From IMG/VR virus record IMGVR_UViG_3300027736_001324, positions 62,001 through 126,000 of that record: a stretch of 64,000 bases of DNA. One strand, given 5' to 3'. The first letter of the stretch is position 1. Each line of letters starts with the position of its first letter. Shown here one piece after another: positions 50,935 to 58,930 of the stretch. The translations under genes and the position numbers were made by a program. Source of the DNA: a virus. The notes beneath the pieces were generated by a model that made no database searches, had not been told where the DNA came from, and saw only the letters and a list, made by a program, of their open reading frames with translations.

Positions 50935-50940
50935 TATAAT
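50935..50940 (+). promoter_or_regulatory. -10 element TATAAT (probable promoter)
   Basis: A perfect -10, with only a weak -35 (CTTATA, 50912-50917) at 17 nt. The AGGAGA ribosome-binding site before the 50976 gene lies at about 50965. Confidence 0.45.
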
Positions 50941-50975
50941 AGATATTAAATATCTATGCACTCTAGGAGAATAAT

Positions 50976-51704
50976 ATGAGTTTTTTAAAACATGTCGGTA
51001 AACAAGGTGATCGTAAGGTTGCTATCATTTTTCGTGAGATTCCAGGTGAACCTCACATGTGTCTTGTAACATATACAGAAACACTAAATCAACACATTCA
51101 CGATCCATTGATCCGTTGTATTGAAAGTGATATTGGGCAACATTCTGAATCATTATCAGATGCACTAAACCGCACATTGGGTTTAGATGGTCGTCCTATC
51201 TTACAAGTATTACATGCTGAAGGTTTACTAAAGAAAGTAAACACAGAAAATATTATTGTCACCCCAAATCCTCAAACTAAAATCAAGTTAAATGAACTTA
51301 ATAAGATTTTAACTGAGATGAAGCAAGGAGAAGAAGCAGTTAAACGTATGGCTGATATTGATCAAAGCAGAGGAATGCAAACTCCTGCAGAGGTAGCACG
51401 TAGACAACGTGAAAACAAAACCCGTGATGCTAAGGTTCAACAACCACCATTGATGGCTAGTGGCAATGATGCATTAGGCGATCAAATGTTAGCAAACAAT
51501 TTGCGTCAACAAGCAGCTAGAATGGCAGCAGAGGCTAAAGGATTGATGGCTGAAAGTCAAGACCTATTAAAGCAAGCAGCAGCAATGGATCCTCCTGTAA
51601 TGGAGAAGAAGCCACGTGCATCTAAGAAAGCAGTTGTAGTTGAAGCCCCAGTAGCAACACCTGCACCTAAGGTAAAGAAAACAAGAGCAAAAGTTAGTGC
51701 ATAA
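50976..51704 (+). CDS. Conserved T4-like hypothetical with Ala/Lys-rich tail, 242 aa
   Basis: Begins MSFLKHVGKQGDRKVAIIFR, AGGAGA upstream. The first ~110 residues form a compact domain (FREIPGEPHMCLVTYTETL, LDGRPILQVLHAEGLLKKV). The rest is a long Gln/Ala-rich helix likely to form a coiled coil (about 115-200) and a basic Lys/Ala/Pro tail. I recall related proteins in T4-like cyanophages. The basic tail suggests nucleic-acid contact, but no activity is established. Its stop overlaps the next ATG. Confidence 0.65.
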   Translation: MSFLKHVGKQGDRKVAIIFREIPGEPHMCLVTYTETLNQHIHDPLIRCIESDIGQHSESLSDALNRTLGLDGRPILQVLHAEGLLKKVNTENIIVTPNPQTKIKLNELNKILTEMKQGEEAVKRMADIDQSRGMQTPAEVARRQRENKTRDAKVQQPPLMASGNDALGDQMLANNLRQQAARMAAEAKGLMAESQDLLKQAAAMDPPVMEKKPRASKKAVVVEAPVATPAPKVKKTRAKVSA

Positions 51705-52000
51705 TGAGCCCAGACTTCATCGAAAAGTGGGAACATATCCTTGAAGATGTTGAGAAAAATAAAATACCCGTAGAGTTTATTAAGAAATTAGTAGTCAAAC
51801 TACAGGGTAAAAAACAACATACTATAAACATTGAAAAGTTTTTAACTCAAGGATTAGACCCAGATCAGATAGAGGATATTGTCAGTAGAAAATTGCAAGA
51901 ATTAGATGAATCAGTGGTTGGTGTTGAATTTATTCTTAACGTCCAAAGCATTGCTGATACTGTACAGCCTGAAACAGATAAACTATTGAATAGACTATGA
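51704..52000 (+). CDS. Conserved small acidic protein, 98 aa
   Basis: Begins MSPDFIEKWEHILEDVEKNK. It is entirely helical and charged, with KKLVVKLQGKKQHTINIEKF and a C-terminal VQPETDKLLNRL. It overlaps both neighbours (1 nt and 4 nt) in the chain leading to thyA. Similar proteins occur in T4-like phages as I recall; a transcription or replication accessory role is possible but not shown by the sequence. Confidence 0.65.
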   Translation: MSPDFIEKWEHILEDVEKNKIPVEFIKKLVVKLQGKKQHTINIEKFLTQGLDPDQIEDIVSRKLQELDESVVGVEFILNVQSIADTVQPETDKLLNRL

Positions 52001-52908
52001 AACAATACTTAGAATTATTAAAAGATATTCTAGAAAACGGAGAAACAAAAGATGATAGAACTGGCACAGGGACTATTAGTGTGTTTGGACGTCACCTTCG
52101 CTTTGATTTGCGTAGGGGTTTTCCAGCCGTCACAACTAAAAAACTTGCTTGGAAAGCGTGTGTAGGAGAATTAATCTGGTTCATTGAGGGTAGCCGAGAT
52201 GAACGCAGATTAGCAGAACTTACACATGGTACCCGTGATGGTGTTGTTACTATATGGACACCAAACGCATTAGCAAGTTACTGGAAACCTAAAGCAAAGT
52301 TTGAGGGTGACTTAGGTCGTGTATACGGAGTACAATGGAGACATTGGCTTACCCCTGTATCACATAAAAGCGAAGTCTTTATGGATGAGTTTGGCTCAAC
52401 ATACAACCGCAAAGGTAGTATACATCATAAAGAAATTGACCAATTAAAAAATCTAATTGAGGGTATTAAAAATGACCCCAATGGTCGTAGACATATACTC
52501 ACTGCATGGAACCCAGGTGAGTTAGACCAAATGGCATTGCCACCATGTCATGTATTATGCCAATTCTATGTCAACAAGAATAAAGAACTATCTTGCCATA
52601 TGTATCAGCGTAGTGTTGATGTTTTCTTGGGGTTACCTTTTAACATTGCTAGCTATGCGTTACTCACTCATTTAATAGCACAAGTATGTGGATTGGGTGT
52701 AGCTGAATTAGTTATCAGTACAGGTGATACACATATCTATACCAATCACGTTGAGCAGGTTAAAGAACAATTAAGCCGTGAACCATTACCGTTGCCCACA
52801 TTGAAGATTAATCAATCTATAAAAAACATAGATGATTTCTTACCCGAAGATATTGAGTTAGTTGATTACAAGTGCTATACTGCTATTAAAGCAGATATGG
52901 CAGTATGA
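51997..52908 (+). CDS. thyA: Thymidylate synthase
   Basis: 303 residues. Conserved ThyA motifs: DDRTGTGTISVFGRHLRFDL (N-terminus), WKACVGELIWFIEGS, GVQWRHW, DPNGRRHILTAWNP, the catalytic Cys184 in LPPCHVLCQFYV, CHMYQRSVDVFLGLPFNIAS and GDTHIYTNHVEQV. It methylates dUMP to dTMP using methylene-tetrahydrofolate, supplying thymidine for phage DNA. It overlaps neighbours by 4 nt on both sides. Confidence 0.97.
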   Translation: MKQYLELLKDILENGETKDDRTGTGTISVFGRHLRFDLRRGFPAVTTKKLAWKACVGELIWFIEGSRDERRLAELTHGTRDGVVTIWTPNALASYWKPKAKFEGDLGRVYGVQWRHWLTPVSHKSEVFMDEFGSTYNRKGSIHHKEIDQLKNLIEGIKNDPNGRRHILTAWNPGELDQMALPPCHVLCQFYVNKNKELSCHMYQRSVDVFLGLPFNIASYALLTHLIAQVCGLGVAELVISTGDTHIYTNHVEQVKEQLSREPLPLPTLKINQSIKNIDDFLPEDIELVDYKCYTAIKADMAV

Positions 52909-53162
52909 CACTAGAACCAGATACAATTGAATGCGTAGTACACACCATTAAGATGGGTGATGTAGAAGATCCTGATTTGTATGTTGCTGAACCAATTTGG
53001 AAATGGCAACAAACAGAAGAAGGACAATGGCTTATGAAAAATAGTAAGCCGGCTCCAATTTGGAAAAGATATCACGATCCAATGATATATGGTTATTCAT
53101 ACACCATCCATGCCTTTTTAAAATCAAAAGATTACGTATTTTGGAGTTTAAAGTATAAATGA
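52905..53162 (+). CDS. Hypothetical protein following thyA, 85 aa
   Basis: Begins MTLEPDTIECVVHTIKMGDV. Contains AEPIWKWQQTEEGQWLMKNS and WKRYHDPMIYGYSYTIHAFL. It is compact and aromatic-rich, in ATGA overlap with thyA and with the epimerase gene. Similar proteins are familiar to me from aquatic T4-like phages without a function. Confidence 0.65.
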   Translation: MTLEPDTIECVVHTIKMGDVEDPDLYVAEPIWKWQQTEEGQWLMKNSKPAPIWKRYHDPMIYGYSYTIHAFLKSKDYVFWSLKYK

Positions 53163-54175
53163 ATATATTAATAACAGGTGGACTTGGACTTATTGGACAT
53201 AACGTAGTCACACGATTACAAGATTTGGGACATCAAGTATCAATTGTTGATAACAAAACTAATTATGGTATTATACCTCAAAGTGAAATTGATTATCTTA
53301 TAAGCGAACGAGAAAAGAAAGTTGTTAATGATAAATTTATTAACACCTTAAGTTTTATCTATAACAAAGATATTGCAGATGTTGGGGAAATGGATAATGT
53401 CCTTCATATTGAAGAACCCGAAATTGTTATTCACATGGCTAGCTTTCCTAGGCAGAAAGTAGTTAATAGTAATCCAGCATTGGGCAGTCGTACAATGAGT
53501 GAAGGGTTACTAAATTTATTAGAATTATCTAATAAGTACGAAGTCCGTAAATTTATATATCTTAGTAGTTCAATGGTATACGGAGACTTTACAGACGATG
53601 TAAAAGAAGATGCTATTTGTAAACCGCAAGGTCAGTATGGCATTATGAAATTAGCAGGTGAGTGGCTAGTGCGTGATTATTCTCGCAAAACCAATCTTGT
53701 ACATACTATTATTCGTCCAAGTGCAGTATACGGTCCATTAGATGTAGAAGATAGAGTTATCAGTAAATTCTTACTTACAGCAATGCGAGGTGACGCAATA
53801 AAAGTAAACGGTGAAAAAGAAACACTAGACTTTACTTATGTTGATGACGCTGCTGATGGAATTGTTGCGGCTACACTAAGCGATAACACCGAGAACAAAA
53901 CATACAATATTACAAAGAGCCATAGCGTTACATTATTAGAAGCTGCACAGATGGCACTAAAATTAGCAGGTGGTGGTACACTATCTGTGTATCCCAAGGA
54001 CAGTGATTTCCCATCACGGGGAGCATTGAACATTGATGCTGCACGTAGAGACTTTGGGTATGATCCTAAAGTTGATGTAGCTGAAGGATTTCAGAAATAT
54101 TATGAGTGGTTAATTAATGATCCATACTTCAATAAAGATAAATATATGAATGTGGATTCTATCATATCTTCCTGA
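53159..54175 (+). CDS. NAD-dependent sugar epimerase/dehydratase (extended SDR)
   Basis: 338 residues. The Rossmann motif is ITGGLGLIGHNV (GxxGxxG), then VIHMASFPRQKVVNS, YLSSSMVYGDF and the catalytic YxxxK as YGIMKLAGEW. IIRPSAVYGPLD and a TYVDDAADGIV segment complete the UDP-glucose-4-epimerase-like fold. It likely interconverts or dehydrates an NDP-sugar and may supply the glycan genes. It overlaps the upstream gene by 4 nt and the spanin-like gene by 26 nt. Confidence 0.88.
   Translation: MNILITGGLGLIGHNVVTRLQDLGHQVSIVDNKTNYGIIPQSEIDYLISEREKKVVNDKFINTLSFIYNKDIADVGEMDNVLHIEEPEIVIHMASFPRQKVVNSNPALGSRTMSEGLLNLLELSNKYEVRKFIYLSSSMVYGDFTDDVKEDAICKPQGQYGIMKLAGEWLVRDYSRKTNLVHTIIRPSAVYGPLDVEDRVISKFLLTAMRGDAIKVNGEKETLDFTYVDDAADGIVAATLSDNTENKTYNITKSHSVTLLEAAQMALKLAGGGTLSVYPKDSDFPSRGALNIDAARRDFGYDPKVDVAEGFQKYYEWLINDPYFNKDKYMNVDSIISS
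54137..54145 (+). promoter_or_regulatory. Late-type motif GATAAATAT within the epimerase 3' end
   Basis: Lies 4 nt before the ATG at 54150 of the spanin-like gene, inside the end of the epimerase gene. It could be the late promoter for the lysis genes. Confidence 0.35.
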
Positions 54176-54662
54176 TTTCGTAACTCATATCATCTTTACT
54201 GTCGGAGTTGTAGGAACTATCGCTGGATTTGTTCTAGGTTTTATCCCTTTTATTGCTACATATAAACTCCCTATACAGATTATCAGTATTTTAGTATTAA
54301 GTTTTGGTTTATTCTTAGAGGGCGGATTAGCTGACCAAGCAGTTTGGCAGCTTAAAGTCAAAGAAATGGAAGCTAAAGTTGCTAAAGCTGAGACTGAATC
54401 ACAGAAAGTAAACACAGAAGTTGTTACCAAGATACTTACCAAGAAGCAAGTAATCAAAGAAAAGGGTGATGACATAGTGCAATTTATTGACAGGGAAATT
54501 GTCAAATATAACAATATCTGCGAAATCCCAGAGATAGTTATCACTACTCACAACGCAGCAGCAAAGAATGACCCAACCTTATTAAAGAAACAGATAGAAG
54601 TTCCTACTGATTTACATAATCAATTGGCTACCCCACCGATGATATTGGCCCCAAGAAAATGA
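54150..54662 (+). CDS. Probable inner-membrane spanin-like protein
   Basis: 170 residues. Two N-terminal hydrophobic segments (VTHIIFTVGVVGTIAGFVLG and LPIQIISILVLSFGLFLEGG) are followed by a coiled-coil region (QLKVKEMEAKVAKAETESQK) and a soluble C-terminus. The immediately overlapping downstream gene encodes a small lipoprotein, as in Rz/Rz1 pairs that disrupt the outer membrane at lysis. Rz proteins usually have one N-terminal helix, so this is a variant; that it is the i-spanin is inference. Confidence 0.6.
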   Translation: MWILSYLPDFVTHIIFTVGVVGTIAGFVLGFIPFIATYKLPIQIISILVLSFGLFLEGGLADQAVWQLKVKEMEAKVAKAETESQKVNTEVVTKILTKKQVIKEKGDDIVQFIDREIVKYNNICEIPEIVITTHNAAAKNDPTLLKKQIEVPTDLHNQLATPPMILAPRK

Positions 54663-54931
54663 AAAAACTACTACTATTATCGGTAATCTTTTTGTCAGCC
54701 TGTAGCACAGTAGTTCCTGTGCAGCAAAAGTTCCCTGAATTGCCGGAACCACTGACACAAACCTGCAAACCTTTACAAACTATTGAGGGTAAAACTACAA
54801 CATTAAGCAACTTAATGGAAGTTGTAGCAAAAAACTACGCTACAAGACACGAATGTGCGGCTCAATTAGAAGCAATACTAGAGTGGTATACAGAACAGAA
54901 GAAGATTTTTGAGCAGGTCAATTCTGACTAA
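54659..54931 (+). CDS. Rz1-like outer-membrane lipoprotein spanin
   Basis: 90 residues. The signal and lipobox are in MKKLLLLSVIFLSACS (Cys15), followed by VPVQQKFPELPEPLTQ, a Pro-rich start typical of o-spanins. CAAQLEAILEWYTEQKKIFE near the end is common in phage Rz1-like proteins. The ATG overlaps the upstream stop by 4 nt. It is predicted to sit on the inner face of the outer membrane and to join the inner-membrane partner at lysis. No endolysin or holin is recognised nearby. Confidence 0.75.
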   Translation: MKKLLLLSVIFLSACSTVVPVQQKFPELPEPLTQTCKPLQTIEGKTTTLSNLMEVVAKNYATRHECAAQLEAILEWYTEQKKIFEQVNSD

Positions 54932-54934
54932 ACT

Positions 54935-54943
54935 GATAAATAC
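54935..54943 (+). promoter_or_regulatory. Late-type promoter motif GATAAATAC
   Basis: A strong late-like core, 21 nt before the ATG at 54965. Confidence 0.6.
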
Positions 54944-54964
54944 ACTATAGTTTAGGATATAGAG

Positions 54965-55510
54965 ATGACCCAAGAAATAATCAATATAGGTGCACAACCC
55001 AACGATGGGGAAGGTGATCCGTTACGTACAGCCTTTGAGAAGATTAACAATAATTTTTCACAATTATACGGTACAGGGTTTTTTACTAGCAATGCGTACA
55101 CAGTGGGAAACACCTCTCAAGTTATATATGAAACCCCTGCAAATGCATTTACACAGGCAACATTTCAAATTAATTCTCAAAACGTAGATAACATGGATAG
55201 TCAAAACATTACGTTAAATGCCAGTATACTTAATGACTTAGACGGCGTAAGATGGAATGGTCACAGTACAATGTTTAACGGTAATTACCTTACACAATAT
55301 GATATGGATGTTTTTGATTCAAATGTTCGTATATTAGTTACTCCATTGACAGATAATGCTGCTACGTTATTTCACTTTATCTCATCACAGGTTACCTGGA
55401 TTGGAGAACCTGTTCCAGGATTGAATATTCAATTAAATGATTATCCTGATAGTATCATGGAAACAGAAAATTATTTGGATATGCAAACCGAGACCGATAG
55501 TATAATATGA
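54965..55510 (+). CDS. Virion protein with baseplate/fibre-type N-terminus, 181 aa
   Basis: Begins MTQEIINIGAQPNDGEGDPL, continuing RTAFEKINNNFSQLYG. This IGxxPNDGxGDxLRxAFxKxNxNF motif is a well-known N-terminal signature of phage fibre or baseplate proteins. The remaining ~130 residues are beta-rich. Late promoter at 54935. It probably attaches a small fibre or baseplate element. It overlaps the next gene by 4 nt. Confidence 0.75.
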   Translation: MTQEIINIGAQPNDGEGDPLRTAFEKINNNFSQLYGTGFFTSNAYTVGNTSQVIYETPANAFTQATFQINSQNVDNMDSQNITLNASILNDLDGVRWNGHSTMFNGNYLTQYDMDVFDSNVRILVTPLTDNAATLFHFISSQVTWIGEPVPGLNIQLNDYPDSIMETENYLDMQTETDSII

Positions 55511-55881
55511 GAGCAAAAGAATTTATAACCGAACAAAGCAATTTACCTCAACGTATTGCTAATCCGTTGCCGGCTACCTGGGTAATACCAGAGTTACAAA
55601 ATCAAAATGCATATTTACAATATAGATTTTCCGTAGCATTAGCGGGGGCAAAAGCAGCACGTAATGGAGATATACCTAGAGTGAGCAAAGATTCAGTTTG
55701 GGGAGAAAATCAAATTGTGTCAGGTTATATGAATCCAGGAACCGCAGAAGATATTGATTTTGCATTAGGTGAAATGGGTCTTAGTGGTAAAGAATTAGTT
55801 ACATCTGAAAAGAGTGAAGAAACAAGTGATACTGGTATAATTAGCCCACTTAACGCCTTTAAGGGATATAAAAGAAAATGA
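55507..55881 (+). CDS. Putative internal/virion protein with T4 capsid-targeting-like N-terminus, copy 1
   Basis: 124 residues beginning MRAKEFITEQSNLPQRIANP. The first nine residues resemble the T4 internal protein targeting leader (MKTYQEFIAE), which is cleaved after Glu by the prohead protease. The C-terminal end is PLNAFKGYKRK, shared with the next gene. The middle is polar. It overlaps both neighbours by 4 nt in a late operon. A head-packaged protein delivered to the host is a plausible inference. Confidence 0.6.
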   Translation: MRAKEFITEQSNLPQRIANPLPATWVIPELQNQNAYLQYRFSVALAGAKAARNGDIPRVSKDSVWGENQIVSGYMNPGTAEDIDFALGEMGLSGKELVTSEKSEETSDTGIISPLNAFKGYKRK

Positions 55882-56264
55882 GAGCAAATGAATTTATAGT
55901 TGAAGGCGGTGCCGGATCTAATAACGGTTCTAAAGGAAAACTACATCCACATCAAGAATCTGCAATGGGTATGATACATAAATTTGCAGGAACCGCTGAT
56001 AGAATTTATGATTTAAATCGTGCTATGATGGCTGTAGCCAGTAGTGATGGCAAAACTATGAGCCATGAACCGAAAGAAGAAAGTTGGATCGGTAGAAACA
56101 ATATGGCTGCACCGTATACTAAAGTAGAACATGATATGTTACATCATGCATATAAATCAATTGGTACTCCAATTGAATCTGCACTAAGTGATGACCGTTC
56201 TGAGCCTGATGACACAAACAAAGTAAGTCCACATAAACCATTTAAAGGTTACAAAAGAAAATAA
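55878..56264 (+). CDS. Putative internal/virion protein with T4 capsid-targeting-like N-terminus, copy 2
   Basis: 128 residues beginning MRANEFIVEGGAGSNNGSKG and ending HKPFKGYKRK. Paralogue of the previous gene at both ends, with a different middle (HPHQESAMGMIHKFAGTAD, DMLHHAYKSIG). The same leader-like MRAxEFIxE start suggests capsid targeting and cleavage after Glu9. It overlaps the previous gene by 4 nt. Confidence 0.6.
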   Translation: MRANEFIVEGGAGSNNGSKGKLHPHQESAMGMIHKFAGTADRIYDLNRAMMAVASSDGKTMSHEPKEESWIGRNNMAAPYTKVEHDMLHHAYKSIGTPIESALSDDRSEPDDTNKVSPHKPFKGYKRK

Positions 56265-56316
56265 TCAGAACATCAAATCCTAGAATAAGTAATTATATCA
56301 AATTATAGGATTCTTG

Positions 56317-57018
56317 ATGCTAATCGATATTAACAAAACACTAGATTTAATTAAACTTAAATTTTACAACGAATGGTTATACACCGCTCATATCTATGAA
56401 GAAGGTGATAGCGAACTACACAAGGGGTTAACCGAAACTGTAGTTAAACAATACATTGACCCACTTGAAATTCCCAAAGATGCTAAAATCTTAGATTTAG
56501 GCTGCGGCCCGGGCTATTTCTTAGACGAGATGAAATCTAGAGGTTATACTGATTTAACTGGGGTAACATTAAGCCCAGGTGATATAAAAATCTGTGAAGA
56601 TAAAGGGCATACAATTAAAAAGTATGATTTAACTTTCATCCCGCAAAGTGAAGGTTACTATGATGAATCAGTAGATATGATATTCTTGCGTCATGCATTA
56701 GAACATAGTCCATATCCTATCTTTAGTTTAATGGAATATAATCGTATATTAAAGCAGGGTGGCAAGATTTACATTGAAGTCCCGCAACCTGATTGTGAAA
56801 GACGCCATGAAGATAACTTAAATCATTACAGTATTTTGGGGCAAACTCAACTAGCAGCATTGATTGTTAGAACTGGATTTAACATTGATAAATTCGATAA
56901 TTTTGAATTTGATGTTGAATTCCCTGATCAGGAGAACCCAGGGGAACCTAATCTTAAAGCAAAAGAGAAATTCTATTGCATCGTTGCTACTAAGCAACGA
57001 CCTTTAGATATCAAGTAA
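56317..57018 (+). CDS. SAM-dependent methyltransferase
   Basis: 233 residues from ATG at 56317, with AGGA at 56307-56310; a TTG at 56314 is an alternative. Motif I is ILDLGCGPGYFLDEM (near 60-74), and MIFLRHALEHSPYPI and LKQGGKIYIEVPQPD follow, the class-I (Methyltransf_11-like) pattern. Substrate unknown; a sugar or a small metabolite are possible. It lies among late genes just before terminase. Confidence 0.8.
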   Translation: MLIDINKTLDLIKLKFYNEWLYTAHIYEEGDSELHKGLTETVVKQYIDPLEIPKDAKILDLGCGPGYFLDEMKSRGYTDLTGVTLSPGDIKICEDKGHTIKKYDLTFIPQSEGYYDESVDMIFLRHALEHSPYPIFSLMEYNRILKQGGKIYIEVPQPDCERRHEDNLNHYSILGQTQLAALIVRTGFNIDKFDNFEFDVEFPDQENPGEPNLKAKEKFYCIVATKQRPLDIK

Positions 57019-57021
57019 AAC

Positions 57022-57030
57022 AATAAATAC
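57022..57030 (+). promoter_or_regulatory. Late-type promoter motif AATAAATAC overlapping a terminator
   Basis: Its last four bases are the start of the terminator stem at 57027. It lies 23 nt before the ATG at 57054. Confidence 0.55.
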
Positions 57031-57053
57031 TCACTACATGTGAGTATTTTTTT
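57027..57053 (+). terminator. Rho-independent terminator
   Basis: ATACTCAC (57027-57034), loop TACAT, GTGAGTAT (57040-57047), then six T (57048-57053). The next ORF begins at once after the T-run. Confidence 0.8.
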
Positions 57054-57332
57054 ATGTTCGATCCATTTAAACAAGCAAAAATTCAAAACGGTTATGCCAA
57101 ACTCAGAGGCATTAAACTCCCTGAGAAGGATATGACATTAGATGAACTAAAACAATTGAGTGGGTCTGGACAAGTCACTGGTGAATATTCATATACACTA
57201 TTACATGAATTAGCGCAAAAGAAACAACAATATATGCGTGAGAATAATATCAAGCCAGGTGACAAAGAATGGTTTAGAGTTATGTTTGCTAAAACACATC
57301 TTACAGGTGAAGATCCGTTTTCTAAAAACTAG
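57054..57332 (+). CDS. Small protein upstream of terminase, 92 aa
   Basis: Begins MFDPFKQAKIQNGYAKLRGI. It is helical and charged, with YSYTLLHELAQKKQQYMREN and a C-terminal DPFSKN. It ends 23 nt before the large terminase, the place where many phages carry the small terminase subunit, but it is shorter than T4 gp16 (about 160 residues) and shows no clear motif. Small terminase is therefore only one possibility. No ribosome-binding site is obvious, as the T-run precedes the ATG. Confidence 0.55.
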   Translation: MFDPFKQAKIQNGYAKLRGIKLPEKDMTLDELKQLSGSGQVTGEYSYTLLHELAQKKQQYMRENNIKPGDKEWFRVMFAKTHLTGEDPFSKN

Positions 57333-57342
57333 TAGTTACCGT

Positions 57343-57351
57343 AATAAATAC
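57343..57351 (+). promoter_or_regulatory. Late-type promoter motif AATAAATAC
   Basis: 4 nt before the terminase ATG at 57356. The core plus the trailing CATTT is close to that at 58919 and 62044. Confidence 0.5.
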
Positions 57352-57355
57352 ATTT

Positions 57356-58912
57356 ATGGCAACCAATAATGCAGGACCTTCGTTAGTAAAGAATCCCTAT
57401 ACAAAGACGAAATTTAAGAATGATAAGGAATTACAGGACTTTATAAAGTGCTGTGACCCAGACACAGGTTATCTATACTTCATGGATAACTTCTTTATGA
57501 TACAACACCCTACCATGGGCAGCTTAGTATATCATCCATACGGATATCAAAAACGATTAATAGAAACTTATCATAACTATCGCTATAGTATTAGCTTGAT
57601 GCCACGACAGTCAGGTAAATCAACAAGCGCAGCCGGATACTTACTCTGGTATGCCATGTTCAAACCAGACAGTACGATTCTTATCGCAGCACATAAGTAC
57701 ACGGGCGCACAAGAGATCATGCAGCGTGTTCGTTACGCATATGAAAACTGTCCAGACTATATCAAAGCAGGTGTAACAACATATAACAAAGGCTCATTGG
57801 ACTTTGAGAATGGTAGTCGTATTGTAAGTGCAACTACAACTGAAAACACAGGTCGTGGTATGAGTATTACACTACTATACCTTGACGAGTTTGCGTTCGT
57901 TAGACCAAGTATCGCTAAAGAATTCTGGACAGCTATTACTCCAACATTAAGTACTGGTGGTAAAGCTATTATCACAAGTACACCAAACAGTGACGAAGAT
58001 CAGTTTGCCTTCATCTGGAAAGGTGCTAACAAAACTGAAGATGAATTTGGTAACACAACTGAATTAGGTATCAATGGCTTTAGAGCATATAGAGCAGAGT
58101 GGCATGAACAACCAGGTAGAGATCAGAAGTGGGCTGATGAAATGAAAGCACAGCTTGGTGAGGATCGTTTCAACCGAGAGATTGGTTGCGAATTCATTAT
58201 CGCTGATGAAACACTTATTAATCCTAATACATTATTAATGTTAGAAGGAATAGAACCAGTTAGTCGTATGGGACAAGTTCGTTGGTATCAGAAGCCAAAA
58301 AAGGGCAGTATCTATACAGTATCATTAGATCCAAGTCTTGGTACAGGTAGTGATCCAGCGGCAATACAAATCTTTGAAGCAAATACTGTTACACAGATTG
58401 GTGAGTGGAAACACAACAAAACTGATATCCCAACACAGATTAAACTTATTGCACAAATAAACAAATACATAGTTGAATGTACAGGTGAACCAAACAATTT
58501 ATATTATTCTGTAGAGAATAACAGTATCGGTGAGGCCTCATTAGTGTCATTAAACGAATATGGAGAGAACAATATCCCCGGAACATTCATTAGCGAACCG
58601 GGCAAGAAGCGTAAGGGCTTTAATACTACAAACAAGAGTAAATTAACCGCTTGCGCCAAGTTTAAGACATTACTAGAAAGCAAGAAACTAACCATTAATA
58701 GTCGTAGTCTTATCAGCGAGTTGAAAGCGTTTGTAGCACATGCGGGTAGTTATGCTGCCAAGATCGGTGATACAGATGATTTAATTATGGCCAGCTTATT
58801 AAATGTCAGAATGATTCAAGAATTAGGGTCATATCACTTTGAATTAGATAGTTATGTCAAGGACCACGAGGAATTTATTGCACCCTTGCCCTTCTTTGCC
58901 GTGCTAAGTTGA
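57356..58912 (+). CDS. Large terminase subunit (gp17-like)
   Basis: 518 residues. ATPase domain: MPRQSGKST (Walker A, 83-90), LLYLDEFAF (Walker B, D178? region 173-181), motif III TSTPNSDEDQF. The nuclease domain starts near SLDPSLGTGSDPAAI (first metal Asp at about 325), followed by ENNSIGEASL and GDTDDLIMASLLNVR with further acidic ligands. It drives ATP-dependent DNA packaging into proheads and cuts the concatemer, as in headful T4-type phages. It is slightly shorter than T4 gp17 (610). Late promoter at 57343. Confidence 0.96.
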   Translation: MATNNAGPSLVKNPYTKTKFKNDKELQDFIKCCDPDTGYLYFMDNFFMIQHPTMGSLVYHPYGYQKRLIETYHNYRYSISLMPRQSGKSTSAAGYLLWYAMFKPDSTILIAAHKYTGAQEIMQRVRYAYENCPDYIKAGVTTYNKGSLDFENGSRIVSATTTENTGRGMSITLLYLDEFAFVRPSIAKEFWTAITPTLSTGGKAIITSTPNSDEDQFAFIWKGANKTEDEFGNTTELGINGFRAYRAEWHEQPGRDQKWADEMKAQLGEDRFNREIGCEFIIADETLINPNTLLMLEGIEPVSRMGQVRWYQKPKKGSIYTVSLDPSLGTGSDPAAIQIFEANTVTQIGEWKHNKTDIPTQIKLIAQINKYIVECTGEPNNLYYSVENNSIGEASLVSLNEYGENNIPGTFISEPGKKRKGFNTTNKSKLTACAKFKTLLESKKLTINSRSLISELKAFVAHAGSYAAKIGDTDDLIMASLLNVRMIQELGSYHFELDSYVKDHEEFIAPLPFFAVLS

Positions 58913-58918
58913 GTTTAA

Positions 58919-58927
58919 GATAAATAC
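58919..58927 (+). promoter_or_regulatory. Late-type promoter motif GATAAATAC
   Basis: 3 nt before the ATG at 58931, directly after the terminase gene. Confidence 0.5.
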
Positions 58928-58930
58928 ATT

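Noticed and set aside
57054-57332. Small terminase subunit
   Set aside because: Position is suggestive, but length and sequence give no positive match to gp16-type proteins, so it is left as hypothetical.
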